Positions 54,704-63,687 are shown, numbered from the stretch's first letter. The stretch is 64,000 nt of DNA from Pseudarthrobacter chlorophenolicus A6 (GCF_000022025.1 NC_011886.1:558001-622000); one strand, 5' to 3'. The notes: a model not told the origin generated them from the letters alone. Program-made: numbers and translations.

Positions 54704-55405
54704 ATGACTGCAGATGCCAACAACCCCGGACGCGTACTGGTTACCGGAGGTGCTTCCGGACTGGGGGCCGCCGTGGTCGAAGCCGTCCTGAAGGCCGGCG
54801 GGACGCCCGTGGTGCTGGACCGCGACATCAGCAGCGTGTCCGGCGTAAAGGCGTTCGAAGTGGACGTTGCCGACCGGCCGGCCGTGGAAGCGGCGGTCCG
54901 CGAGGCAGCTGACACGGTGGGCGGCCTGGACGGCGTGGTCACCGCAGCCGGCATTGACCGCTGCGGCAAGCTCGCCGACGTGGAGGCCACCGAATGGGAG
55001 AAGGTCATCGGGGTGAACCTGATGGGCACCGTCTCCGTGGTGCGCGCCGCGCTGCCCTACCTGAAGGACACCCACGGCCGCGTCATCACTGTCGCCTCCA
55101 CGCTGGGCAAACGCGCCGTGGCCGATGCCACCGCCTACTGCGCCTCCAAGTTCGGAGTAGTGGGTTTCAGCCACGCCCTGGCGGCCGAAACCGGAGGCGA
55201 GATCGGCGTGACCACCATCATCCCCGGCGGCATGAAGACCAGATTCTTCGATGACCGCACCGAACAGTACAAGCCGCAGGACGATTCACGCCTGAACGAT
55301 CCCGCCAACACCGCCCAGGCCATCCTGTTCGCGCTGAACCAGCCCCGGGGCTGCGAAATCCGCGAAATGCTGATCTGCCACGAGGAAGAAGGGTCCTGGC
55401 CCTAA
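54704..55405 (+). CDS. classical short-chain dehydrogenase/reductase
   Basis: 233 residues. Rossmann motif VTGGASGLGAAVV at 14-26; TAAGIDRCG at the NAG position; catalytic Tyr145 and Lys149 in AYCASKFG. It is a classical, not extended, SDR and so is not the HldD epimerase. Being between two hldE-like genes and next to an aldehyde dehydrogenase, it may oxidise or reduce a sugar intermediate; that is inference. GAAAGGA precedes the ATG; 78 bp separate it from the previous gene. Confidence 0.88.
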   Translation: MTADANNPGRVLVTGGASGLGAAVVEAVLKAGGTPVVLDRDISSVSGVKAFEVDVADRPAVEAAVREAADTVGGLDGVVTAAGIDRCGKLADVEATEWEKVIGVNLMGTVSVVRAALPYLKDTHGRVITVASTLGKRAVADATAYCASKFGVVGFSHALAAETGGEIGVTTIIPGGMKTRFFDDRTEQYKPQDDSRLNDPANTAQAILFALNQPRGCEIREMLICHEEEGSWP

Positions 55406-55471
55406 AGCGGGCAGGAAACCCGGCACGAAATCCGGCCACAGGCCACGTCCGCACACGACGGGAGGAACCCC

Positions 55472-56899
55472 ATGCCCACCACAGCGATCGACACAGCAGC
55501 AGGCCCGGACACGGCCGGCTCCGGCGGCATCACCATCACGGATCCCCGCACCGGCGAGGTCCTCTGGACAGTCCCGGAAGCGGCGCCGGAAGCGGTGAAC
55601 CATGCCGTGGAGGTGGCCCGCCGGGCCACACCGGAATGGGCGGCCACCGCTCCCGAGGACCGCGGGGCAGCGCTCAAGGCCGCGGCCCGGGCACTGGACA
55701 CCGCCGCGCAGGAGCTGGCGGGGCTCAACGCCAGCGAAACCGGACGGCCCGTGGAGGAGGCGCTGGCCGGTATTGGAGCGGCCGTTTCCACCCTTGAGCA
55801 ATACGCCGAGCTGGCCCCCGTCCACCGGGGCCACAGCCTCCGCGGCAACCGGCTCGCCGCCGACTACACCGTGGCCGAGCCGCGCGGAGTCGCGGTCCTC
55901 CTGACACCGTGGAACGACCCCGTGGCCGTGGCCTGCGGCCTGATCGGCGCGGCACTGGCCACGGGCAATACCGTCATCCACAAGCCAAGTGAACGCTGCC
56001 CCCGGCTGGGCGAGGCGCTCGGCGAGGTCCTGGCGCCGGCCTTCCCGCCCGGAGTGTTCCTTACCGTTTCCGGCGGTGCCGGGGTTGGCGCCCTGTTGTC
56101 CCAGTCCGAGGTGGACGTACTGGCACACGTGGGCTCAAGCGCATCAGGTGCCCGGATTGCCCGTGCGGGAGCCCTGACCGGCGCACACGTCATTCGGGAG
56201 AACGGCGGCAACGATCCGCTCCTGGTGGACCGCGACGTCGACCCCGCCTGGGCAGCGGAGCAGGCGGCCATCGGGTCCTTCAGCAACAGCGGCCAGATCT
56301 GCACGGCAGTTGAGCGGATCTACGTCCACCGGGACATCGCGGAGGACTTCACGGCGGCACTCCGCGCAGAGGCCGCCCGCCGCAACGCCGACGGTTCGGT
56401 GGCCCCGCTGGTGGACACGCGCATGCGCGACGCGGTCCATGCACAGGTCAGTGAAGCCCTCGCGGCCGGCGCCGCCGCAGTGGAGGGCGGTGAGCTGCCG
56501 GCCGGTCCCGGATCCTTCTACCCGGCCACCGTGCTGGTTGGGTGCACCGCACGCATGCAGGTGATGACGGAGGAAACCTTCGGCCCGGTTGCCCCGGTGC
56601 AGGTAGTGGACACGTTCGACGACGGCCTGCGGCTCGCGTGCAGCGGCAAGTATGGCCTCGCGGCCACCGTCCTGAGCAGCAACATTGCCCACATCCAGCA
56701 GGCCGTGGCGGCCCTGCCGGTGGGCACGGTCAAGGTCAATGCGGTGTTCGGCGGAGCCCCCGGCGGTGCCGCCCAGCCCCGCGGCGACAGCGGAGCCGGG
56801 TTCGGCTACGGGCCTGAACTGCTGGACGAGTTCAGCCAGGTCAAGGTGGTCCACATCGCCGCGCCGCCGGCACCCCCTGCCGGACAGGGCCGGCCATGA
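55472..56899 (+). CDS. NAD(P)-dependent aldehyde dehydrogenase
   Basis: 475 residues: the LLTPWNDPVAVACG motif, nucleotide loop GSSASGARIARAG, the general-base glutamate in HVIRENGGNDPLLV, catalytic Cys277 in SNSGQICTAVER and TEETFGPVAPVQV. The usual ELGGK is ENGGN, a variant. Substrate unknown; paired with the SDR upstream it could form an alcohol-to-acid route. It overlaps the second hldE-like gene by 4 bases. Confidence 0.9.
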   Translation: MPTTAIDTAAGPDTAGSGGITITDPRTGEVLWTVPEAAPEAVNHAVEVARRATPEWAATAPEDRGAALKAAARALDTAAQELAGLNASETGRPVEEALAGIGAAVSTLEQYAELAPVHRGHSLRGNRLAADYTVAEPRGVAVLLTPWNDPVAVACGLIGAALATGNTVIHKPSERCPRLGEALGEVLAPAFPPGVFLTVSGGAGVGALLSQSEVDVLAHVGSSASGARIARAGALTGAHVIRENGGNDPLLVDRDVDPAWAAEQAAIGSFSNSGQICTAVERIYVHRDIAEDFTAALRAEAARRNADGSVAPLVDTRMRDAVHAQVSEALAAGAAAVEGGELPAGPGSFYPATVLVGCTARMQVMTEETFGPVAPVQVVDTFDDGLRLACSGKYGLAATVLSSNIAHIQQAVAALPVGTVKVNAVFGGAPGGAAQPRGDSGAGFGYGPELLDEFSQVKVVHIAAPPAPPAGQGRP

Positions 56900-58446
56900 G
56901 CCTGACCCCGGAAACTGCAGACCTTTCCACCCAGCGGGCGCTCGCCGAATGGCTGCCCGGACGGCTGGCGAAGGAGCAGCCGAGCGTCCTGGTGATCGGT
57001 GACCTCATGCTGGACGGCTGGTGGAGCGGCACCATCGAGCGGCTCTGCAGGGAGGCTCCCGCGCCGGTGGTGGACATCGCCATCCGGGACTCCTTTCCCG
57101 GCGGCGCCGCAAACACCGCCATGAACCTGGCCGCCCTGGGGGCCCGGGTCTCCGTTGCCGGCATCATCGGCACGGACGACGCCGGGGTGGACCTGCGCCG
57201 CCAACTCGAGGCGGCAGGCATCGACGTCCGGCACCTGCACTCGCACCCGGACATGGTGACCACCACCAAGATCCGGATCAGCAGCGGCGGCCAGGTGATG
57301 CTCCGGATCGATGACGCCGCCCGGACCGTGCCCACCGAAGCGCTCGCCGGGCTTGCATCTTCGGTGCGCGCCGCCGTCGAACGCCAGGATGCGGTGCTGG
57401 TGTGCGACTACGGCAACGGCGTGCTCGCGGACCCCGTGCAGGAAAGCCTGGCGGCAGCCCTGGCCACTGCGGGGAATGCCGGCAAACGCCGCCCGCTGGT
57501 GGTGGTCGATTCCCACGACCCGCGGCCCTGGGCACCGCTGCGGCCGGACCTGGTGACGCCGAATGCGCAGGAGGCCGCACGGCTCCTCGATGTCCGGCTC
57601 CCCGACGGGCCGGACCGTGCGGACACTGTCACCGGGCAGGCGCCGGCGCTGCTGGCAGCCACCGGCGCCGCGGCGGTGGTGGTCACCCTGGACCGGGACG
57701 GCACCGTGCTCATCCGGCCCGACGGCGCCACCCACCGCACGTGGGCACGCCCGGCTGCCGAGAAGCAAGCCTCCGGGGCGGGCGATACCTTCGTGGCGGC
57801 GCTGACCCTGGCGCGCTCTGCCGGGCTGCCGCTGACGGCGAGCCTGGACCTCGCCCAGTCCGCCGCCGACGTCGTGGTGCACCAGCCCGGAACCTCGGTG
57901 TGCAGCACCAGCCAGCTCAGCCGGTACCTGGCAGCCTTCGCGGACACGGCGCTGGGCGCTGAAGAGCTCAAGCAGCAACTGGACCTGCACCGGTCCGAGG
58001 GGCAGCGCATCGTGCTGACCAACGGCTGCTTCGACGTCCTGCACAGCGGCCATACCCGCTACCTGAACCAGGCCAAGCAACTGGGCGATGTCCTGGTGGT
58101 GGCGCTGAACAGCGACGACTCGGTCAGTCGCCTCAAAGGTCCGGGGCGGCCCATCAACGCCGTCGCGGACCGTGCGGCGGTGGTGGCGGCCCTGAGCTGC
58201 GTGGACTACGTGACTGTGTTTGACACCCCCACCGCCGAACCACTGATCCGGCAGCTCCACCCCGACGTCTATGCCAAAGGCGGTGACTACACGCCGGAGA
58301 TGCTTGCCGAAACTTCCGCCGTCGAAGAGTCGGGAGGCAGGGTGGCCACCCTGGACTACGTGGCCGAGCGTTCCACCACCGCCGTGGTTAACCGGATCCG
58401 CGGCGGCCAGGGCACTGCCACGGCGCTGCAGGGCTCGGGGGAGTAG
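56896..58446 (+). CDS. hldE: bifunctional heptose-7-phosphate kinase / heptose-1-phosphate adenylyltransferase
   Basis: 516 residues with the canonical HldE plan. The kinase half (about 30-345) has VIGDLMLDGWWSGTIERL, PGGAANTAMNLAALGA and GAGDTF (Asp297). The nucleotidyltransferase half (about 375-510) has TNGCFDVLHSGHTRYL (HSGH 383-386), LNSDDSVSRLKGP and KGGDY. It fits the known order heptose-7-P, heptose-1,7-bisP (then GmhB), heptose-1-P, ADP-heptose. Last gene of the locus, coupled to the aldehyde dehydrogenase. Confidence 0.92.
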   Translation: MSLTPETADLSTQRALAEWLPGRLAKEQPSVLVIGDLMLDGWWSGTIERLCREAPAPVVDIAIRDSFPGGAANTAMNLAALGARVSVAGIIGTDDAGVDLRRQLEAAGIDVRHLHSHPDMVTTTKIRISSGGQVMLRIDDAARTVPTEALAGLASSVRAAVERQDAVLVCDYGNGVLADPVQESLAAALATAGNAGKRRPLVVVDSHDPRPWAPLRPDLVTPNAQEAARLLDVRLPDGPDRADTVTGQAPALLAATGAAAVVVTLDRDGTVLIRPDGATHRTWARPAAEKQASGAGDTFVAALTLARSAGLPLTASLDLAQSAADVVVHQPGTSVCSTSQLSRYLAAFADTALGAEELKQQLDLHRSEGQRIVLTNGCFDVLHSGHTRYLNQAKQLGDVLVVALNSDDSVSRLKGPGRPINAVADRAAVVAALSCVDYVTVFDTPTAEPLIRQLHPDVYAKGGDYTPEMLAETSAVEESGGRVATLDYVAERSTTAVVNRIRGGQGTATALQGSGE

Positions 58447-58499
58447 CCCCGCCGCCGTTCCACTAGGGTTTAATCCATGACTGAGGCGGGGGACAGGTA

Positions 58500-59450
58500 A
58501 TGGCGAAACGCGGAAGGGCGGGCGGCCGCGGGCGTGCTGTGGCCGGTGTGGTGGACAGCCAGGCCTCCGGTTCCAAGGGTCCGGTGGAAGGCGTCTACTA
58601 CGTCGATACCGGTGACTGCGAGCTGATTGCGGACCAGGACAACTCCACCGGCTGGCTCCTGAAGATCAACGGGGTCATGAGCTCGCACATCGACCTCGCG
58701 GACCCGCTGTTCCTGGACTTCGAGTACATGCGGTGGATTGCGGCGCTCATTGAGTCCCGCTGGCCTCCGCAGGAAGCTTCGTCCGTTCGGGCCGGCGGCG
58801 CCGATGGCCCGGGGAAGTTGCGCGGGCTCCACCTCGGCGGCGGAGCCTGCTCCCTCGCGCGGTACTTCTCCGCCGCCTACCCGGATGCGCGGCAGGTAGT
58901 GGTGGAACTCGACGGCAAGCTCGCCGGCTACGTCCGCGACTGGTTCGACCTCCCCAAGGCGCCGCTGCTCCGGATCCGGGTGGGGGAGGCCCGGGAGGTG
59001 ACCGAAACCCTCACCGCGGACACCCGCGACTTCATCATCCGTGACGTCTTCGCCGGCTCTTTCACGCCGCGGCCGCTGACCACCGCAGAGTTCAGCCAGC
59101 ACGTCCGCCGGGTCCTCGCGCCGGGCGGTATGTACGTGGTGAATTCCGGGGACGCCCCGGACCTGAAGAATGCCCGCGAGGATGCCGCCACGATCGCCGC
59201 GTCCTTTGAACACACCCTGATCATCGCCGATCCCGCCATGCTCAAGGGGCGGCGCTACGGGAACATGGTGATGGCAGGCAGCGACGTCCCCTTCGGCGAC
59301 GACCCCAAACTGGCCCGCAGGCTTTTGGGCGGCGCAGTGCCGGCGCACGTCTGGGACGACGCCCAGGTCCGCGCCTTCGCCACCGGCACCCCGGTGCGCC
59401 ACGATCCTCCGGCACCGGTGGTTGAGCCTGTCGAAACCGCCGGTGATTGA
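58500..59450 (+). CDS. spermidine-synthase-like methyltransferase-fold protein
   Basis: 316 residues with LHLGGGACSLARYFSAAYPD (motif I variant), VVELDGKLAGYVRDWF and RDFIIRDVFAGSF, as in the fused spermidine-synthase-like family; the true reaction is unknown. The basic start (MAKRGRAGGRGRA) lacks a signal. GGGGGACAGG precedes the ATG. The last 11 residues and the stop codon ([11 protein letters not shown]) are encoded by the palindromic repeat at 59415, so the native C-terminus was probably replaced by repeat insertion. Confidence 0.85.
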   Translation: MAKRGRAGGRGRAVAGVVDSQASGSKGPVEGVYYVDTGDCELIADQDNSTGWLLKINGVMSSHIDLADPLFLDFEYMRWIAALIESRWPPQEASSVRAGGADGPGKLRGLHLGGGACSLARYFSAAYPDARQVVVELDGKLAGYVRDWFDLPKAPLLRIRVGEAREVTETLTADTRDFIIRDVFAGSFTPRPLTTAEFSQHVRRVLAPGGMYVVNSGDAPDLKNAREDAATIAASFEHTLIIADPAMLKGRRYGNMVMAGSDVPFGDDPKLARRLLGGAVPAHVWDDAQVRAFATGTPVRHDPPAPVVEPVETAGD

Positions 59451-59488
59451 GCCCGTCGAAACCTGATGTCGACAGGCTCAATCACCGG
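59415..59488. repeat. composite palindromic repeat, copy E
   Basis: Three half-units: two direct (59415-59438 and 59440-59463, GGTTGAGCCTGTCGAAACC-type) and one inverted (59468-59488). It overlaps the 3' ends of both the spermidine-synthase-like gene and the convergent LysR gene and contains both stop codons. Confidence 0.9.
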
Positions 59489-60384
59489 GCTGAACGTCCC
59501 AGCAGTGCGTCCCGGTGCATCGTCACCTGGTCGCGCAGGGCCTGGACGACGGCGGCCACGGCCGGGCGGCGCATCGAATCGGGCCGCAGGACCATCCAGT
59601 AGGGGAGCAGTTCGGCGATCCTGTCCGGGAGCAGCCGGACCAGGTCATCGTGCAGGTCGCCCATGAAACAGGGCAGGAATCCGATGCCCGCGCCGGCCCG
59701 CGTGGCCTCCACATGCACGAACACGTTGGTGGACGTCAGGCCGTCCCGCATTGCCGGAACCAGGCGGCGCGGGGCGTCGAGGTCGTCCACCTGCAGCATC
59801 GAGTCCACGAAGTACACCAGCGGGTGGTCATTCAGTTCCGCCACCGTGCCAGGCGTCCCATGTTCCGCAAGGTAGGCGCGGGAGGCGTACATGCCCAGCA
59901 TGTATTCGCCCAGCCGCACGGCCTCCGCGCGGTGCACCTGCGGCTCACCCACCACCACTTCGATGTCAAGGCCAGAGCGCTGCTGCAGCGCGCGCCGGGT
60001 CATGGTGACTACCTCCACGCTCAGCCCGGGGTGCTTCCGCCGCAGACGGGCCACCGCCGGGGCGGCAATGTAGGCGCTGAAACCGTCCGTCGCGGTCATT
60101 CGTACGACGCCGGTAATGGGGTCGGGTGCCCGGCCGCCGGGCCCCAGCGTGGCGAGCACTTCCTCAACCTGCTCGGCCACGCGCACCGCCCGCTCGCCCA
60201 GTTCGGTCAGTTCCCAGCCGCCCGCCGCCCGCGCCAGCACGCGGCCGCCGAGCGACTTCTCCAGCGCGGCGATCCTGCGCGAGACGGTGGTGTGGTTCAG
60301 GCCCAAAGCCTGTGCCGCCGTCGTAAATTTCGCCGAACGGGACACCTCGAGAAGGACTAAAAGGTCATCGGGGTTGGCATTCAT
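59482..60384 (-). CDS. LysR family transcriptional regulator
   Basis: 300 residues; winged HTH with FTTAAQALGLNHTTVSRRIA and ALEKSLGGRVLAR, then the co-inducer domain (TGVVRMTATDGFSAYIAAP). Start MNANPDDLLVLLEVSRS is the family-like start; upstream codons are rejected. Divergent from the MHS transporter by 131 bp, its probable target. The stop lies inside the palindromic repeat. Confidence 0.9.
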   Translation of the reverse strand: MNANPDDLLVLLEVSRSAKFTTAAQALGLNHTTVSRRIAALEKSLGGRVLARAAGGWELTELGERAVRVAEQVEEVLATLGPGGRAPDPITGVVRMTATDGFSAYIAAPAVARLRRKHPGLSVEVVTMTRRALQQRSGLDIEVVVGEPQVHRAEAVRLGEYMLGMYASRAYLAEHGTPGTVAELNDHPLVYFVDSMLQVDDLDAPRRLVPAMRDGLTSTNVFVHVEATRAGAGIGFLPCFMGDLHDDLVRLLPDRIAELLPYWMVLRPDSMRRPAVAAVVQALRDQVTMHRDALLGRSAR

Positions 60385-60464
60385 ATCTGCAATTGTGCAC
60401 ACAGTGGGTGCCGCTTTGGTCATTGAAGGCGCAAGTTTGTGCAGCAATACTCAGGGTAGTCACT

Positions 60465-60480
60465 TGTGCTGGAGATCACA
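60465..60480. promoter_or_regulatory. CRP/GlxR-type site in the LysR-MHS intergenic region
   Basis: TGTGCTGGAGATCACA, 9 of 10 matches to TGTGA-N6-TCACA. It lies 36 bp before the transporter start, within a longer imperfect dyad (GTGCT...AGCAC) that may be a LysR box. Confidence 0.55.
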
Positions 60481-60515
60481 GCACGTGTCAACGTGGACAC
60501 TAAGGAGAAAAACCA

Positions 60516-61898
60516 GTGAGCGTAGGAGAACGCCCGGCCAACCAGGCCGCCGGCACCCCAACAAAAGGTGGGGGACTAAAGAAGATTGTGGCCGCCTCGA
60601 TGGTGGGCACTGTGGTGGAGTGGTATGAGTTTTTCCTCTACGCCACGGCGGCCACCCTGGTCTTCGGCAAGTACTTCTTTCCTTCCACCGGCAACGAGTT
60701 GGACGGCATCATCCAGGCCTTCATCACGTACGCGGTGGGATTCGTGGCCCGCCCGCTGGGCGGCATCGTCTTCGGCCAGATCGGCGACAAGCTGGGCCGC
60801 AAGCCCACACTGCAGCTGACCATCGTCATCATCGGCGTCTCGACGTTCCTGATGGGCTGCCTGCCCGGCTTCGCCGACATCGGCTACCTCGCCCCGGCGC
60901 TGCTGGTCTTCCTGCGCTTCATCCAGGGCTTCGCCCTCGGCGGCGAATGGGGCGGCGCCGTCCTGCTCGTGGCAGAGCACAGCCCCAACAAGTCACGCGC
61001 TTTCTGGTCGAGCTGGCCGCAGGCCGCGGTGCCGGTGGGCAACCTGCTGGCCACCCTGGTGCTGTACATCATGTCCTCCACCCTCAGCAGCGAAGCCTTC
61101 CTCGGCTGGGGCTGGCGCGTCGCGTTCTGGCTCTCCGCCGTGATCGTGTTCGTGGGCTACTACATCCGCCGGCATGTTTCCGAAGCCCCCATCTTCCTCG
61201 AAGCCAAGGAGCTCGTGGAGAAGGAACAGGCGGTCAGCTACGGCGTGGGCGAGGTCATCCGGAAGTACCCCAAGGGCATCCTTCAGGCCATGGGCCTCCG
61301 CTTCGCCGAGAACATCATGTACTACCTGGTGGTCAGCTTCGCCATCGTGTATTTGAAGAGCGTGCACAAGTACGACACCTCCTCCCTGCTGCTGGCGCTG
61401 CTGATCGCCCACGTCATCCACTTCCTGGTGATCCCGCAGGTGGGCCGCCTGGTGGACCGCTGGGGACGGAAGCCGGTCTACCTGGTGGGTGCCATCACCG
61501 GGGCAACCTGGCCGTTCTTCGCCTTCCCGATGTTCGATACCCGCAACGCCGTGGTCATCGTGCTCGCCGTGACCATCGGCCTGTGCCTGCACGCCTTCAT
61601 GTACGCCGGCCAGCCCGCCATCATGGCCGAGCTGTTCCCCACCCGGATGCGGTACGCCGGCGTCTCGCTCGGGTCCCAGGTGACGTCCATCTTCGCCGGT
61701 TCGCTGGCGCCGCTGCTGGCCACCCAGTGGCTCAAGGACACCGGTTCCTGGCTGCCCACCGCCATCTACCTGGTGGTTGCCTGCGCCATCACCGCGTTCG
61801 CCGTGCTGAGCCTGCGCGAAACCAAGGGGATTGCGCTGCAGGACGTGGACAAGGCCGACGCCGCCCGCGAGGGACTGCTCAACGCCTCCGCGCGCTGA
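60516..61898 (+). CDS. MHS family (metabolite:H+ symport) MFS transporter
   Basis: 460 residues, 12 membrane segments. ASMVGTVVEWYEFFLYATAA and FGQIGDKLGRKPTL are signatures of the MHS group, which carries organic acids and osmolytes, e.g. alpha-ketoglutarate, shikimate and proline/betaine. GTG start with AAGGAG nine bases upstream. 46 bp before a 3-hydroxybutyrate dehydrogenase-like gene, suggesting uptake of a hydroxy- or keto-acid. Confidence 0.9.
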   Translation: MSVGERPANQAAGTPTKGGGLKKIVAASMVGTVVEWYEFFLYATAATLVFGKYFFPSTGNELDGIIQAFITYAVGFVARPLGGIVFGQIGDKLGRKPTLQLTIVIIGVSTFLMGCLPGFADIGYLAPALLVFLRFIQGFALGGEWGGAVLLVAEHSPNKSRAFWSSWPQAAVPVGNLLATLVLYIMSSTLSSEAFLGWGWRVAFWLSAVIVFVGYYIRRHVSEAPIFLEAKELVEKEQAVSYGVGEVIRKYPKGILQAMGLRFAENIMYYLVVSFAIVYLKSVHKYDTSSLLLALLIAHVIHFLVIPQVGRLVDRWGRKPVYLVGAITGATWPFFAFPMFDTRNAVVIVLAVTIGLCLHAFMYAGQPAIMAELFPTRMRYAGVSLGSQVTSIFAGSLAPLLATQWLKDTGSWLPTAIYLVVACAITAFAVLSLRETKGIALQDVDKADAAREGLLNASAR

Positions 61899-61944
61899 GC
61901 TGCCACGGCCCCACGACAGACTGCGCGTACGAAGGGATTCTGAG

Positions 61945-62694
61945 ATGGAACACGAACTGAATGGCCGGAAGGCCCTGGTCACCGGCGGAGCCGGCGGCAT
62001 CGGGGCGGCCTGTGTCCGGGAACTGGCCGCCCGCGGGGCGAAAGTGGTGGTGGCCGACGTCGACGCGGCAGCGGCTGCCGCCCTCGCCGACGAAGTGGGC
62101 GGCACATCCTGGGCCGTGGACCTGCTGGACGTGGACTCGCTCGGCACCCTGAGCCTGGACTGCGACATCCTGGTCAACAACGCCGGGATCCAGCGGATCA
62201 GCCCCATCGAGGAGTTCGATCCGGTGCAGTTCCGCCGGATCCTGGCCCTCATGCTTGAGGCGCCGTTCCTCCTGGTCCGTGCAGCCCTGCCGCACATGTA
62301 CGCCAACAAGTTCGGCCGCATCATCAACCTGTCCTCGGTGCACGGGCTCCGCGCCTCCCCGTTCAAGAGCGCCTACGTATCCGCCAAGCACGGCCTGGAA
62401 GGGCTCAGCAAGGTGACGGCGCTCGAGGGCGGGGAACACGGTGTGACGTCCAACTGCGTGAACCCCGGCTACGTCCGGACGCCGCTGGTGGAGAAGCAGA
62501 TCGCGGACCAGGCAGCAGTTCACGGCATCCCCGAATCCGAGGTCCTGGCCAAGGTGATGCTCACGGAGGCGGCCGTCAAACGCCTGGTGGAGCCGGAGGA
62601 AGTAGCGTCCCTGGTGGCCTGGCTTGCTTCGGACCACGCCGGCATGGTGACCGGTGCCAGTTACACCATGGACGGCGGCTGGTCCGCAAAGTAA
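61945..62694 (+). CDS. SDR, 3-hydroxybutyrate dehydrogenase-like
   Basis: 249 residues. VTGGAGGIGAACV at the NAD site, ILVNNAGIQRISPIEEF, SSVHGLRASPFKSAYVSAKHG with Tyr144/Lys148, and NCVNPGYVRTPLVEKQI, strongly resembling D-3-hydroxybutyrate dehydrogenase. It would oxidise the acid brought in by the MHS transporter to acetoacetate. GAAGGGATTC precedes the ATG. Confidence 0.85.
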   Translation: MEHELNGRKALVTGGAGGIGAACVRELAARGAKVVVADVDAAAAAALADEVGGTSWAVDLLDVDSLGTLSLDCDILVNNAGIQRISPIEEFDPVQFRRILALMLEAPFLLVRAALPHMYANKFGRIINLSSVHGLRASPFKSAYVSAKHGLEGLSKVTALEGGEHGVTSNCVNPGYVRTPLVEKQIADQAAVHGIPESEVLAKVMLTEAAVKRLVEPEEVASLVAWLASDHAGMVTGASYTMDGGWSAK

Positions 62695-62737
62695 GCCTTC
62701 CGCTGCCCGTGAACCAGCGCGCGAACCACTGAATGCC

Positions 62738-62773
62738 AGGCTGGACTGGCCGCTCCGGCGGTCAGTCCAGCCT
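62738..62773. terminator. 11-bp hairpin between convergent genes
   Basis: AGGCTGGACTG (62738-62748) and CAGTCCAGCCT (62763-62773). The right arm overlaps the stop of the next minus-strand gene. Confidence 0.7.
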
Positions 62774-63025
62774 TCGCAGTTGCCGGTGGTCGTAGAAGAA
62801 GAGCCCCCGGGTGGTTTTGACGCCGACGGTGGTTCCGTCCTGCGTCACCACTGTTCCCTCGTGCCGGCCGTTGAACGGATCGTCCCCCAGCACGGCATCC
62901 CCGATCCTGTAGGGGCTGCGGGGGCGCAGTGCCTCAACCGCCCTGCCCCATCCCAGCGCAACCGCCGAGCCAAGGCTGATGGGACGGCCCATGCCGGACA
63001 GGTCCTGGACATCACTCGAATCCAT
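62762..63025 (-). CDS. small conserved-looking protein of unknown function
   Basis: 87 residues from MDSSDVQDLSGMG: a compact beta-rich sequence with SPYRIGDAVLGDDPFNG and a VVTQDGTTVGVKTTRGLFFY segment, ending YDHRQLRRLD. It looks folded but I do not recognise it. A GGGAG site lies about 10 bases upstream of the ATG. The 261 bp beyond it (63026-63286) hold nothing recognisable apart from a short CACACCAGT direct repeat. Confidence 0.6.
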   Translation of the reverse strand: MDSSDVQDLSGMGRPISLGSAVALGWGRAVEALRPRSPYRIGDAVLGDDPFNGRHEGTVVTQDGTTVGVKTTRGLFFYDHRQLRRLD

Positions 63026-63286
63026 GCGTACCAACTCCCAGGCGGCAGCTTGCCGCTCAGTCGCGGTGCCTGGTGCCGGAACGCTCCCCAGCAGAGGATG
63101 GTCCTCGTAATCCCGGCGTGCACCTTACGCCAAAGCTAGGCGCTAATCACACCAGTCACACCAGTAACAGGTACTCAGGTTTGAAAGCAGCACTACCCGG
63201 TTGGGGACACGGGAAGGTCACGGACCCGGGCGCCCCGCGGAATCAGGGTCCAGGGAACGCTGGCTATCCTGTGCCGGCGCCGTATT

Positions 63287-63664
63287 TCAGGCCCTGCCGT
63301 TGATGATCTCCTCGGCATTATCAAAGGTCCACGCCACCAGCGGCACCAGCAGTGCGCTGAGTTCGTAGCCCCTCTCTGTCAGGCTGTAGTCCACCCTCGG
63401 CGGGATAACAGGCTGCGCATCCCGGCTCACCAGCCCGTCCCGCTCCAAAGTTTTCAGGGTCTGGGCCAGCATCTTCTCGCTGATGCCCTCCGCCCTTCGC
63501 CGCAGTTCGCTCCAGCGCTGCGACCCCTCCGAGAGTGCGGTGAGGATCAAAACGCCCCACTTGCTGGTGACATGGTCCAGCAGCGTCCGGCTGGGGCACC
63601 CGGCCGGGAACACGCCGTCGGAGAAACTGGGCGGAAGGGGAACGGGCTGCAGTGTTGCGTCCAT
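63287..63664 (-). CDS. HxlR family transcriptional regulator
   Basis: 125 residues with the winged-helix signature: CPSRTLLDHVTSKWGVLILT, LRRRAEGISEKMLAQTLKTL and LVSRDAQPVIPPRVDYSLTE. Cys23 is at the position of the redox-sensing Cys in QorR/YodB-type regulators. Divergent from an NAD(P)-binding oxidoreductase gene, a standard regulator-target pair for electrophile stress. Confidence 0.92.
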   Translation of the reverse strand: MDATLQPVPLPPSFSDGVFPAGCPSRTLLDHVTSKWGVLILTALSEGSQRWSELRRRAEGISEKMLAQTLKTLERDGLVSRDAQPVIPPRVDYSLTERGYELSALLVPLVAWTFDNAEEIINGRA

Positions 63665-63687
63665 GGCTCCAGCTTACCGCCAGGCCG

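Noticed and set aside
54704..55405. HldD (ADP-heptose epimerase) candidate
   Set aside because: It is a short classical SDR with YCASK at 145-149, not the extended SDR fold of HldD.
56806..58260. 484-codon open frame on the minus strand
   Set aside because: Antisense to the well-supported hldE gene; shadow composition.
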